64,000 bases of DNA from Pseudevernia furfuracea (Eukaryota > Ascomycota > Lecanoromycetes > Lecanorales > Parmeliaceae), in NCBI GenBank assembly GCA_022315425.1, contig JAIUPT010000028.1, forward strand, positions 62,001 to 126,000, given 5' to 3'. Position numbers and translations under genes: made by a program. The notes below the pieces were generated by a model. It saw only the letters and a list, made by a program, of their open reading frames with translations, was not told the DNA's origin and searched no databases. This document shows, piece after piece, positions 41,468 through 53,231 of this stretch. Positions within the stretch are counted from its first letter, which is position 1. Every line of letters starts with the position of its first letter.

Positions 41468-42584
41468 GATATGATGTTTTGATGAATGGAAGTAAGTGCT
41501 TCAGCTTCTGCGGAGAGAGTCCGAATTGCTAGCATAGCATCGCGTGATACAGCATGTTGTGAAGATTAGGCATCAGTGGGAATTGCTAAGATAGATTGAT
41601 ACCCAAATCACTAGTGGTTGAGGCAAAAATTCCCTCAGATAGGTACTCTATCAGGAAATTGGTGTTCCAATGTTAGGCCAGACCGTTGAGACTGCCAAGA
41701 CTGGGAAGAAGAAGTAGAAGTACTTGAAGGCATGCGTTCCGTTGATCCCGTCTTTCGGCTTTCCTGACCTCTGGAAGTTAAGGGAGTGCTAGGTTCCGCC
41801 TCAGTGAAATCTGGGGCCGAGTCAAAGTGTCCGTTGGTGCGAAGGGATTTAATGAATATTCAAGGAGAGTTTATTTCTTTTCTCTTTGACTGAAGTTGCA
41901 GATGTGTTTCTTTATTAGTAGGAGTGTAGTTTATCGTTTATCAGAAGGGTTCAACGGGCGATCCTAAGCTGAGCCTCGATTGGGGGCAAAGCGAGTGAGC
42001 AGATTACTGAAGGAGGCAGGTTCAGGGATGATGGAAAGATCTAGATTGTTACAGACGTGCATCCGCAGGACCGCTTACGTCAAGTTGGCGGATGAAGGCA
42101 GCATCTAGGTATGCCAATGTGAGTAGGGTGCTGCATGATGGTGCATGATGAGGGGTAGAACCCCTCACGGCCTTCCCCCTCTTTTTAAATTCTGAATCTT
42201 CTCGCTTAAGGTAGTACCTTATACCTTAGTGAACAATATTGACTTCGTCCCTTAGTTTCGTACTTTTGCTATATGACGTTTCCTTTTCATTTTAGTGTAG
42301 CCTGAGAGTGTAAAGTAGCCTGAGACAACGTGTGCCATTCATGCCATGTGGGGTTGCCCATCTGCTTGTCTTCTTTTCCCTCTGTGAGGCGATTGGTAAT
42401 GATTCCAAGGCACCAAAGAGCTCCATTGCCGCGGCATCCTGTGTAAATATTTCACTTTCACAAATCCTCTTCTTCTTTTCTTCAATACTTTACAAGCATT
42501 TGCATCGTACGAGTACTACTACTACTACTACTACTATAACTACTGACGACTACTATTACTACTTCACATAAACCCATACCCAAC
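41468..42584. promoter_or_regulatory. Intergenic region MRE11 / ALDH with trinucleotide repeat
   Basis: 1.1 kb without a gene. A TTTTCTTCAAT- and TAC-rich leader directly precedes the ALDH start. It contains two copies of TAGTGTAGCCTGAGA-like sequence near 42294-42324. It probably holds the ALDH promoter and 5' UTR. Confidence 0.45.
42509..42562. repeat. Imperfect TAC trinucleotide repeat in the ALDH leader
   Basis: TACTACTACTACTACTACTA continues after an interruption as ACTACTGACGACTACTATTA. It lies 23-76 bp before the ALDH ATG, so it is probably within the 5' UTR. Confidence 0.85.
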
Positions 42585-44351
42585 ATGTCTCTTTCAGCAA
42601 CTCTAGAAACGCCTGCAGCAGGCAAGTTCGAGCAACCCACTGGACTGTGAGTCTCTCCCTCACCCTCACTATCTTCACCGCATCGCAAAGCACTGCTGGC
42701 AACCGCGACTCCCGCCCCGTCATCCGCTTTACCCCGCACCTGATCCCACGATATCTCGCCGCCCCCACCAAACCTTTCACAACGCACGCTGACCCCGGTG
42801 ATCGCAGCTTTATTAATAACGAGTTTGTCAAAGGCCAGGATGGCAAGACTTTCGAGACCATCAACCCCTCCACCGAGAAACCAATCTGTGAGGTCCACGA
42901 AGCCACAGAAAAAGATGTCGATCACGCTGTCTCTGTCGCCCGTAAGACCTTCGAGACATCCTGGAGGAACGTCACCGCAGAGCAACGAGGACGATATCTC
43001 GTGAAGCTCGCAGACCTGTTCGAAGAGAATCTCGACCTCCTTGCTTCCATTGAATCGTTGGACAATGGCAAAGCGCTCAGCATGGCCAAGGTCGATATCA
43101 GTATGTGCGCTGGATGCCTCAGATATTACGGCGGCTGGGCAGACAAGATTCACGGCAAAGTTATTGAGACGAACCCGGAGACTTTCAACTACACCAAGCA
43201 GGAACCGGTTTGTCCACCTGACCCCTCCACTCCAGGAATCCGAGACTGACAGAAGCCCGTTTAGATCGGTGTCTGTGCGCAAATCATCCCCTGGAACTTC
43301 CCCCTCCTCATGTGGTCATGGAAGATCGGCCCTGCCATCGCCTGCGGCAACGTCGTCGTTCTCAAGTCCGCCGAACAAACCCCTCTCGGCGCTCTCTACG
43401 CTGCCAAGCTTGTCAAGGAAGCTGGTTTCCCACCAGGTGTCATCAACATTCTTTCCGGCTTTGGCAAGGTCGCTGGTGCTGCCCTCTCTGCCCACATGGA
43501 CGTTGACAAGATCGCTTTCACCGGGTCTACCCTCGTTGGCCGACAAATTATGAAAGCGGCTGCTGGCTCGAATCTGAAAAAGGTTACATTGGAGCTTGGT
43601 GGCAAGAGCCCAAATATCGTGTTCAACGATGCGGATATCGAGAATGCAATCTCATGGGTCAACTTTGGTATTTTCTTCAACCACGGCCAGTGCTGCTGTG
43701 CTGGATCCAGGATCTACGTTCAAGAGGGTATCTATGACAAGTTTGTCGAGGCTTTCAAGGCCAGGGCGCAGAAGAACGTTGTTGGTGACCCATTCGGTGC
43801 GGACACGTTCCAAGGTCCTCAGGTTTCCCAGCTGCAATATGACCGCATCATGGGGTAAGCCTCCTCTATTCCTAGCCTGCACAAAGCATATATACTAACC
43901 CGAACGCAGATACATCGACGCCGGTAAGAAAGAGGGCGCCAAAGTTGAAATCGGCGGCGAGCGGCACGGCAAGGAGGGCTACTTTATCCAACCGACCATC
44001 TTCTCCGGCGTCTCCGAAGACATGAAGATAATGCAAGAAGAAGTCTTCGGCCCCGTCTGCTCCATCGCCAAGTTCAAGACCGAAGAAGACGCTGTTCGTC
44101 TAGGCAACGCCACAACCTACGGTCTCGCCTCCGCCGTCCACACATCCAACCTCAACACCGCCATCAGAGTCAGCAACGCCCTGCGCGCCGGAACCGTCTG
44201 GGTCAACCAGTACAACATGCTGCATCACACCCTGCCATTCGGTGGCTACAAGGAGAGCGGCATCGGGCGAGAGCTGGGTGAGGCTGCGTTGGCGAATTAC
44301 AGTCAGACGAAGACGGTGTCGATTCGTCTTGGTGATGCTCTGTTCGGTTAA
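42585..44351 (+). CDS. Aldehyde dehydrogenase (NAD(P)-dependent, Ald family)
   Basis: Oxidises aldehydes such as acetaldehyde to acids, in cytosol or mitochondria. Exons 42585-42646, 42808-43207, 43265-43854 and 43910-44351 give 497 residues, the family length. Key residues: PWNFPLLM (N165), GNVVVLKSAEQTP (cofactor Lys), FTGSTLVG (Rossmann), LELGGKSPN with general base E264, and NHGQCCCAGSR with nucleophile C298 as the middle Cys. EEVFGPVCSI and NNYGLAS-type NATTYGLASAV follow. It ends GGYKESGIGRELGEAALANY as usual. I see no mitochondrial presequence (MSLSATLETPAAGKFEQPTG), so it is probably cytosolic. The first intron is 161 nt; the others are 55-57. Confidence 0.95.
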
Positions 44352-44808
44352 GCGTGCGATGTGATGTTGAAAATGAATTTGATCGATCGATCGATTGATT
44401 GCCTGCATGCATGATTTGCTGGGGCTGGATGCTTGTCGTCTCTATTAAAGTCATGCTTTCACTTTTGTACTCTAGCTAGCACTTGGTCTCGCTGAATAGG
44501 TAGCATGACCAATCATTAGCCACTTCTCGTTCCGCACACCGTCATGCTGCACACTGCATCTAAAACTCCTGTGCATATAGCTATCAAGTTCCAGGGCTTC
44601 AGTTCCCCTCCCCGGAGTCGATATTCCAGTACTGTATCTTTGAAGCCGTCTTCGAAGCGTCACCACATTGCATCAACAAATGACCCACAGATATATTACG
44701 TAATGTAGTACATGTTTCTTCATTTTATCCCTCTCCCTCTCGCAGACCACCTCCAGTCTTTTTTATCATAGGTTGAAAAAGATAGCTTCAATTGAACTGC
44801 GCACCACT
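44352..44808. promoter_or_regulatory. Intergenic region ALDH / epoxide hydrolase
   Basis: 457 bp between two plus-strand genes. It includes a GATCGATCGATCGATTGATT stretch just after the ALDH stop and a pyrimidine-rich block (CATTTTATCCCTCTCCCTCT) before the next gene. No gene seen. Confidence 0.45.
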
Positions 44809-46163
44809 ATGTCATACGATAGAATTCCCAGCAATGCCACCTTTTCCCCCACCGAACTCGTAGCCCATGTCCCCGACAAGCAGCTCTCCGACCTCAAGAC
44901 CCTGCTCCAGCTCTCCCCAATTGGCCCGGAAACTTATGAAAACACAACGCGAACAGATGGCCAGTATGGCGTTGGTCGTCAGTGGTTGATTGAAACGAAG
45001 GACTACTGGTTGAACAAGTATGAATGGAGGAAGACCGAAGATCACATTAATTCTTTCCCAAACTTCACCGTGCCCATCAAGGCGAGAGATGGCGACACAT
45101 ATACCGTGCACTTCGCGGCTCTCTTCTCCGAACGACCCAACCCCGTGCCGGTTTGCTTACTTCACGGATGGCCCGGCAGCTTCCTCGAGTTCTTGCCCTT
45201 TCTGAACGTGGCCAAGAGCAAGTACGCGGCTAAGGACCTACCCTATCACTACATCGTCCCGTCTTTGCCCGGATACGCCTTCTCCAGCGGGCCGTCTGTG
45301 AAAGTGGAGTGGAATACAGAAGACATAGCCTATGTGATGAACGAACTCATGGTCGGGCTGGGCTTCGGCAGCGGATACATCGCACACGGCGGCGACATTG
45401 GGAGCTTCCTCTCGCGGATCCTAGCCGTGCGATATGACGCCTGCAAAGCAATCCATCTGAATTTCTGCCTGATGGCCGAAGAGCCGCAGGGGATCGATCC
45501 GGCCGACGTGACGGCCGAAGAGAAGGCGAACTTGAAGCGCTTGATGGAATTCGGGACGACCGGTAATGCTTACGCTAAGGAACACGGCACCAAGGGCGGG
45601 ACGATCGGGCTGGCGTTGTCAGCGAGTCCGCTCGCTCTGCTCTGCTGGATTGGCGAAAAGTATATTCAGTGGACAGACAGCACGCCGAGCACGCGAGAAA
45701 TCTTGGACTCGGTCATGCTGTACTGGGTGACGCAGACATTCCCCCGCTGCATCTACCCGTACATAGACTTCTTCGGCCGCGGCACCGCCTCAACGGTCTT
45801 CCATCCGCACCCGGACTACTACTGTAGGAAGCCCATTGGCTACTCGTACTTCCCGTTCGAACTTGGACCCATCCCGCTCGCGTGGGCGAAGACAACGGGT
45901 AACGTCGTATGGCACCGTGCCCATAAATCTGTAAGTCCTTCCAGCAAAGAATGGCCGTCTTTACATACTTCTAGACTTTGCACACTATTATGATATGTTG
46001 TCATTGTTGCGTTGACGTCCTACTTCGGATTGCCGGCATCCCATGCACTGCACTGGCTCACCATGCAATTATACAGGGAGGTCACTTCGCGGCGATGGAG
46101 AAGCCGAAGGAGCTCATGCAGGACCAGGAAGAGTTCATTGCGTCATTAAATTGGGGCGAATGA
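44809..46163 (+). CDS. Epoxide hydrolase, microsomal type (EHN + alpha/beta hydrolase)
   Basis: Hydrolyses epoxides to diols in detoxification or secondary metabolism. Two exons, 44809-45930 and 46077-46163, 402 residues. The N-terminal EHN domain (about 1-100) includes YGVGRQWLIETKDYWLNKYE and WRKTEDHINSFPNFTV. The hydrolase fold shows the oxyanion loop LHGWPGSFLEF, SLPGYAFSS, and the nucleophile elbow IAHGGDIGSFLSR with the catalytic Asp. The lid Tyr is likely in the LYWVTQTFPRC/PYIDFF region. The C-terminal exon begins GGHFAAMEKPKEL, which supplies the catalytic His. No signal anchor is obvious. The start at 44809 (MSYDRIPS) is the first ATG in the frame. Confidence 0.9.
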
Positions 46164-49100
46164 GAAGATATGAAGTTCAGCCTTTCCTTCTATCGTCAGC
46201 TAATCAGGGGAGGCGAGCGTCAAGTCACTGACTGAACATTCAATATCAATTGTGCTCAGCTAACTATCAAATGCTCTGCATAAGCGAAAGAACCGAATAG
46301 CCTTCAAGCCTCAATTCTAAGGATTTCATCCATCTTTTGCACTCATTCCGACACAATTTTGGGGTAGTCAAGTGATATACGAACGCACTCGATGACATCA
46401 GAGCAACGACTATGACTTCAATTAACCCTCCACAAAAGACCCGAGGAAACCTGATTTGAAGCTTGGTTGCATCATCTGATACCTCTTTTTGGATTTCTGG
46501 ATAGACTTAGCTCTAGTGAATAAAGCTGACTAGCTTCTATATTTCCCATCAAATCCCCTCCTCTTTCTCTCACTCTCGTCCCTTTTCTCTCTTGCTCGAC
46601 TCGCCCCCCACCTCGCTGTCTTCTCCAGCAGCCAAGCCTAGATGAAACAGCGCCGGCCTCCATGCGGCCGTTCGCTTAGAATCATATGGATCTGCCGAGC
46701 AGTATCGATTAAGAGCCATATCCCGCTCGAACTCTCAAGAATAACGGCACAGGAGCAAAAATCAAGCAACCGCATGGAATCTTGGCTCAGTAGACCTCGT
46801 GTGCTTGTCTGCTGAAAAGTTACGGGCTAGCTAGTGCAGCAGTACCCAAGGCCGCTAATTGGGCACAGCTCTTCAAACAGCAGCTTTGTTCGGCGATGCC
46901 GTGATTATGGAAGTTACTGCTTGAGCAAGATAGGAGATATCGATCGCAATGAAAAGCACGGGATTAGATCATACGACGACATCAGCGCGGAGAGGGGGAA
47001 AAGGGAAGGGGAAATCGAAAATTCGTGTCAAGCCAAAAACATGCGTTTACCGAAGCATTGAGGTGCTTCCGAAGGGGTTCCTGTGGTCTTGATGCAGGCA
47101 AACTTGCGGCTTCTACTGTTGTGATGATTGGACACTGGGGAGCACGGAACGGGCTTACGCTCTAGGAAAAAATCACTGAATGGTCCTGCGCAACGGATCA
47201 TCATCGCAGATAAGTCCTCTCGAGATGGAGATAGCCTCCGACAGATACGTCTTTCTTGCAAGTACATCATCTCAACGACAGACTGGACAACCCCAGCGAG
47301 GACTTAATCTACAACACGCTGAATCTACTTCTTCCACAAGGTGGGAGTGTTTGGAAAACCACCCTTCAAACCCCCAAGCCCAATACGTACCTTCCCTTCA
47401 ACATTGTTTGTCGTCTGGAGTGTTTCATTCGACAAGTCGGATCCGAAGCACCTATTCGCTTCACTCCTGCTCCGAAACCTACGTGTGATAATCATTCAGC
47501 CAAGTTGAGTCTGGCGATCGGATTTCTTGTGTCTGAGACCTCGCAAGACGCCCGACCTGCTTGCGTACGTCGCTGATGCAGAAAGGAACTCCCAGGAATA
47601 TTTTTTACGGCTAGGATAAGATTGCTGTCCCGTAAGACACCCGACTCCAGAAAATCATGCAATTCACAAAACGACAGAGTCTTTCGCATCTTTGGAACCG
47701 GTGTGCATGACGCGCAATAGGTCAACAGCTTCCAACCATCTACCGATTGGCTTTTGAAACAAACCTAGTATATGTACTCACGGGTTTTGTGCAAGCTAAA
47801 TCCTAACCCATCCTCCCCTCGCACATAACCACACAAAACCCCCTCTCACGCCACTATCCTCGGAACCAACCCCTCCGTAAACCGTCACGGCAGCACGACG
47901 AATCGTGTGTATGCAACGCCGCGCCCGTATGTCACGTATGCCGCTGCCCCTGGATCGCGTACAACTTCTTGTAAACCCCGCCCTGGATCGCCTCCTTCGA
48001 AACCGTCAGCTCGAACGACGTGTGACTCTAATTTGGGTGCTCGGAAATGGTGGTCAGGTGTTTATAGATGGTCTCGGGACGCATGGTACAGTTTTGTCAA
48101 GCGACGCCCGAGTTGATTTTGTGTAATCGGCCAGCTTCGTCATGTCGAACGTTTAACATCACCTCCGATTTAAATCACGCGCTGATTTCGTCCGTGAATT
48201 CGCAAAAGGCGCTGGAGGCCGGGGGCGTGCTGGGGTTTTTTTTTGTCACACTTGGCGTTTTCGGCAGGGTTCTGTGCGGGTACTCAGTTGACAGTATGAA
48301 AGAGTGCGCGATGCGCGTTCAGATGCGCGGTGAGGGGGGGGGAAGAGTTTTGAAGTGTTGGGCCCCAGACACCTCAAAGTCTCCAAAGACGCACTAGGAA
48401 GGTTGATGCGATGAGCTTGAGTCCCGACCAGGCTGATGTGGGGGCTTAGGTTTGATGGTAACGCGAGGACTACAGATTTCAAAGTTCCTACCAGGCGGTA
48501 GGGTCAAGTAGTAGTAGTGATCAATGCTGTAAAAGTTCAGTCAGGTCTTCTGTGCTAAATACATCCTTTGTCTACACTGCTTGATCCGCAGTAGGGAGAA
48601 TGTACCCTATTAATAGACCATTTTGGGGCCAGTCTGATGCAATATCGGTGGCGCACGGAGGTCCTTGAACTCCATAGCTCGCCAGCTAAACTATCTCCGA
48701 GAGACCTTGGCGGGTCTCCGTCGAAGGAAGAATGCTGTAACAATCCGAATGCTTTTCAGAATAAGCATTCAGGGCCGAGAGCCGGTCGACTTCTTCTCCT
48801 TCTCCTTCTTCTTCTTTCGAAGCCGAAGTTTAGCACAATACTCCTCATCCCGCACAGCTCTCAGTCGCGTTATTCAGTTTGAGTTCCTCTCTCATCCCCT
48901 CCCCACCTATAAAATCTTGGCATAAACATTGTAGTTTGCAGAATACTCATGTACTGAGATGCAAATCTTTCAGAGAGATGAGGGGGAAAGATCGTGGTAT
49001 TGGTGAGTTAAGTCGGAGGAATACGTGCCAGGAGAGGAATCAATAAAATTCAAGGAGTGCACTTACATATACAGATCTGAATTCATCATCCTTGCCCTTT

Positions 49101-49809
49101 GCTTTGACCCTCGTATCTCGAACAGACGGTGTGGTAACGTTCTGGCTGTGCCCATATCCAAGAGTAATCCAGCTTTGTAATTCCGCTCATAAGTATCCCC
49201 TGGGTAGATAGATTCTCTTGCTTCGCATTTTCTTTAGATCCCCCAACATCTTATCCGCAAGCGTACCCGTCAAAGGCTCATCTTGCACCCCCAGCTCTTT
49301 CACGATGGCTTTGGATTGGCTGTCTCGAAGAGAGACAGGTTTCACACACTCTCGAACAGATCGATCCCAGTTGTACATAAGTATATGAACTTTAGGATCG
49401 AGGAGCTGATGACGGAATACGTTCCTGCTAATTTTATCGGTCCGCTTTCTATAACTATGTACAACATATTTTTCATGTCTACCCTCCCCACCTACGTCGT
49501 AAAATCGCCAATCCGCGCCGAGTTTGCCCACTATCTAACCGCGAGAGGTGGATCGCACGGGATGCTTCCCAGTGGCCTTCCCACAATTACACGCTCGGTC
49601 AAGTTTCGAAAGCTGTGCGAGCTCCTACGCGTGGAGTGCCCCCATGAAATAGCGCTGAAGATCCTCGTGAACTAAGCTCTCTAAGGTAAGATACGTGTAT
49701 CCCTTAAGTATCGCTATCCAACTGGCGCAATCGCTTTGTTTGTGATCTTGATATCTTACTCTAAATACAACAATCTTAAGATACAAATTGCTTATAAGAA
49801 GCGTTCGCT
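46164..49809. other. Large gene-poor region, 3.6 kb
   Basis: No gene recognised. Short frames at 47180-47576, 47905-48397 and 48637-48925 plus, and 49187-49531 minus with 49283-49675 plus on the opposite strand, show no domain. The 49187-49531 minus frame (KLGADWRFYDVGGEG, SLRDSQSKAIVKELG) is the most protein-like. TTCTTCTCCTTCTCCTTCTT at 48790-48815 is a simple pyrimidine repeat. The last 100 bp lead into the oxygenase gene. Confidence 0.45.
49187..49531 (-). CDS. Unknown minus-strand frame (uncertain)
   Basis: 114 codons with a mixed, charged composition (HSYRKRTDKISRNVFRHQLL, VRECVKPVSLRDSQS, LADKMLGDLKKMRSKR). It opens with GTG, not ATG, and no upstream exon was found. I do not recognise a family. 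The plus strand of the same stretch is also open (49283-49675), so one of the two is a shadow, or both are chance. Confidence 0.18.
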   Translation of the reverse strand: MGKLGADWRFYDVGGEGRHEKYVVHSYRKRTDKISRNVFRHQLLDPKVHILMYNWDRSVRECVKPVSLRDSQSKAIVKELGVQDEPLTGTLADKMLGDLKKMRSKRIYLPRGYL

Positions 49810-50957
49810 ATGGTGGCCCCCGTCGCAGTCGAAATCCCCATCATTGACATCTCTGGCTACCTCGCTGGGGATGTACGAGCCAAAAGTCGCATTGTCGACG
49901 AGCTTCGGAATGCGTGTGAGAACCAGGGCTTCCTCCAGGTAGTCGGTCATTCGGTTTCCGCCGACTTGCAGTCGCGGTACATGGCTTCTCTCGCGGAGTT
50001 CTTTGCTCTACCGGCCGAGGAAAAGGAGAAGGTTGCCCAAAGCAAATCGCAATGCCATCGGGGCTACGAACGCATCGGCGGCCAGAAGCTCGACGAACTT
50101 GACGAGAACGCGACGGCCGACCAGAAAGAAAGTTTCTCCGTTCGACGAGACCGTCCTCTCGGCCGTTTCCTTCAAGGGCCCAACCAATGGCCCGAAAACC
50201 CTCCACGTTTCAGAGAGACATGCACGGAATACTACGACTCCGTCCATGAGCTCTCTATGAAGTTGTTCAGGCTCATGGCATTATCACTTGACCTAGACGA
50301 GGACTACTTTGACGATTTCGGCTCGGACCCTGATGGTATTACAGCCTCGATGAAAACATAATCAAATGGCCGCTAACGCAGAACTAGGGCTCTGCCTCTG
50401 TCGGTCGCATCATTATACTCCGACTCCGCCTGACACGGCAGGTCGCACTAGAGGTGTAGGGGCTCACACTGACTTTGGAGCAATGACGTTGCTCTTACAA
50501 GATGTCGGTACGTTGAATGTAAGCGTCAGAATCGAATGAAGCCGCTGACTGTAGCGGAAGTGGGGGGTCTAGAAGTCTTGCACAAGCGTACAGGAACGTG
50601 GCATGCTGTGGCGCCCGTCGAAGGCGCCTACGTCGTAAATATTGGAGACTTGATGCGTGAGTGGAGCATTCCACCATAGATGTGCGTGCAACTCTCGGAT
50701 GCTGACGAGTCCTGATAGAGCGCTGGACAAACAACCGCTACAGGTCGACGATGCATCGAGTCATTAGCCCTTTAAGCGGTAGAGATAGGTACAGCTGTGC
50801 CTTTTTCAACGAGGGCCAGCTCGATCGGATGATTGAGTGCATTCCTACGTGCCTGAAGCCGGGCGAAGAACCTCTCTATGAGCCTTTGAAGGTCGAGGAT
50901 CATCTTGTCAAGCGCTATCGTCAAAGTTATGGGGCTGCTGGGACTGAATTGCAGTAG
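49810..50957 (+). CDS. 2-oxoglutarate/Fe(II) oxygenase (isopenicillin N synthase-like)
   Basis: Non-haem iron dioxygenase of the DIOX_N/2OG-FeII_Oxy type, about 326-330 residues. Exons 49810-50335, 50382-50507, 50555-50656 and 50719-50957. The N-terminal domain has IPIIDISGYL, GFLQVVGHSVSADL and the family block KEKVAQSKSQCHRGYERIGG. The double-stranded beta-helix has the HxD pair in VGAHTDFGAMTLLLQD, GGLEVL, NIGDLMQRWTNNRYRSTMHR with the distal His, and the 2-oxoglutarate Arg in GRDRYSCAFF. Both the second and third exons have two in-frame acceptors 6 nt apart (50381 or 50387; 50554 or 50560), so four isoforms differing by 2-4 residues are possible. It is convergent with the DUF4246 gene. 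Substrate unknown. Confidence 0.88.
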
Positions 50958-51315
50958 CGTGGTACCGAGTGGATTGTTCATGAATGCGTTTTTGGTTCGC
51001 AGCTATATCGCATAGATTTACACCTCGCTTTTCTGAGCGAGCGGCTAGGGAATTCTTTTACGATGTAGATACGACAGATATACGATATCTGCATGAGAGA
51101 TTATATGCGAGACGTGTAAGGGGTCAACGTAAAGCATGAAATTCTCTCCTCTCCATCTGCCTTCACTCCTCACATATCCTCGTGAGCAAATGGATGTCGC
51201 TATGCTTCACATGTATTGAAATACTTCAAGATCAATACTGTGCTTATACATGGACCCAGCTAAGGCAGTGTCAGCTATGCGACTCAGACCGTCAGTGATT
51301 GTCCGAACAAGTATA
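50958..51315. other. Convergent 3' intergenic region
   Basis: 358 bp between the oxygenase stop and the DUF4246 stop. It includes the small dyad CAGATATACGATATCTG near 51069. No gene seen. The DUF4246 transcript may extend here if its last intron is spliced. Confidence 0.5.
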
Positions 51316-53231
51316 TTACGGCAGGTAAGAAGAGACATACTCATCATCAAAGCCTCGTAAATCCCACCCCAGATACGCCTCCATCGACTTCGTGTGCTGT
51401 TTGCGGTACCGCTCCCTCTCCTCCAGAAACTCCTTTCGAACCTCCTCGGCCTCTTCCACAGAAATGGGATCCCCGTCAACCATACCGATGATGTTGTCGA
51501 AAATCTCCCCGGGTAATCGCCTCATCCTCGGGCTGCGCTGACGTATCTCTCGGGCCCACCAGTCGCGGCGCTGGCACGGTACCATGGCGGTGCTCATGTT
51601 CCTTCTGTTGGGATCGAGAAGGTGGAGGGTCAAGAGCCGACAATGTCCCGGTTTCGAAGCGTCGGCGAGGCCGAACCGGTTCAGTCGCGTTTGGAAGATA
51701 TTCGGGTACACGACCGCCCTTCCTTCCCTCAACTCCACGTCGCCAATGTGCTGGATGGCCGCTTCGCCGTCTTCGGCGCCGTAGATCTCGGGCGCGTAGG
51801 GCGGAGAGAAAATGTACCCTCTGGCGAGGCCGGCCTCTTCGGGGTTGATGCGGCGACGGAACGATATGGTTGGCGGGCCGGCGAATGAGAGATTATCCGT
51901 CGAGTACACGTAGTGCGCGGTGGCACATATTCGCTCATTGTTCTGGCCCTGAACATGCCACGGCTCACCCTCGTAATCGGGTTCCTCGGGCGTGAGGTTG
52001 ATTTCTCGAAGCTGAAGGACCATCTGGATACCGATGTTCCAGAATTCCTTCTTCAGATCCACAAATATAACATCCCGGTATCGTCCTTGATCGTCAAGCC
52101 AATCAAGAGCTCGTTGCTCCGGGGGACGGAAAGCATCCGGTTCACGCTGGATCATGGGATCCCGTCCAAGTACTGCGAGGTGCATGCGTTGGTTCTGCCA
52201 TCCAGACGCTTTGAGATCGACAAGTGCGTGATTGAAAAGAGGAAGTAGTTTATCAATTAGAGTTTCTGTGATGTAGTAGAGTGACCGGTGAGTACAAGGG
52301 TGGACGTTGTTGATATAGCTAGTGATACTAAATGACGGGGAATGTTTAGCTGATACAGATGCAGCGTTGATTTATGATATCGTACCGTGAAGCGCCTACA
52401 CCTCTATCTTCAAATTCGACATCAAAAGGCAACCATTGAAAGTGATTTGACCAGGCATGATCGTTGGGATATTTCGGACGTCCTTTTTGGATGCAGTCCT
52501 CATCCGATGGCCTCTTTACCGCTTCGCCCTCGCCGTACCTTGAGATACAATCTTCTGAAGTCAGAGTACCGTCTCTCAAGGCTTTCGTCTTTGCAAAAAT
52601 AAATGGAAAAAGATACAGATCCACAATATCTAAAACTCTGCGGCTTGAACCAGTGGAATCCGTGAAATCTCTTCTCAGGGTAGCTGCAGCTCTCTGGAGA
52701 TCTCGCCGCAGCGAGAAGTCTATGCAATCATCTGATTTGAGCACACCTCCGTCCAATGCTGGAATGAATCGTGCGGAAACGTAGTTGCGAACATAGTACC
52801 TGACTTCTTCGACACACTACGCGAGTTTAGAAATTAGTCGAACGACGAGTCTTGCGCCATCTTACCCAATCAGCCATCAAAGGTGTTACATCTTTCCCGG
52901 ACATAATTTTCCCACTTTTCCACTCGAAGGTGAAATCAGGGTCAAAGATTTTGTGATGCCAGTCCGGCATATCAGTCAATTCGTTGATCAGCATCAGCAT
53001 AGTAAGTTCCCGAACAGTATAGCAAAATGCGCTGCAGATCTGATTAGCTAGTTGGATCTTCATGTGAGTGATGAAAACTTACGGGTTTTCAGATCCATCG
53101 AGGATAGAGAGAAGCAGGGTGTTCTCGTTGGGCTGGAACAGAGGCTGCCACAATCGGCTTAGCATCTCTGGCCATCTTAATGGCAACCCAAAACCGGGAA
53201 CTGTCCATCCTCGTTGTTTCCTAGAAGCCAT
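51316..53231 (-). CDS. DUF4246 family protein (fungal)
   Basis: Four exons on the minus strand: 53231-53083, 53031-52866, 52816-52386, 52318-51316, about 582 residues with consistent phases. N-terminus MASRKQRGWTVPGFGLPLRW, then LTMLMLINELTDMPDWHHKI. The middle has CVEEVRYYVRNYVSARFIPA and ALDGGVLKSDD. YINNVHPCTHRSLYYITETL follows. The C-terminal part has the DUF4246 hallmarks YEGEPWHVQGQNNERICATA, YVYSTDNLSF, VVYPNIFQTRLNRFGLADAS and KPGHCRLLTLHLLDPNRR, plus ST.MVPCQRRDWW. I recall DUF4246 as possibly related to 2OG/Fe(II) enzymes; in that reading the usual His in a 'PNxxQHxxxPF' motif is Thr here. An optional last intron (donor GTATGT near 51340) would change the final residues. Function unknown. 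Confidence 0.87.

Noticed and set aside
15703..46163. Possible secondary-metabolite cluster (ADH, NmrA, SDR, ALDH, epoxide hydrolase)
   Set aside because: The genes are spread over 30 kb among housekeeping genes, on mixed strands, with no backbone synthase, transporter or regulator.
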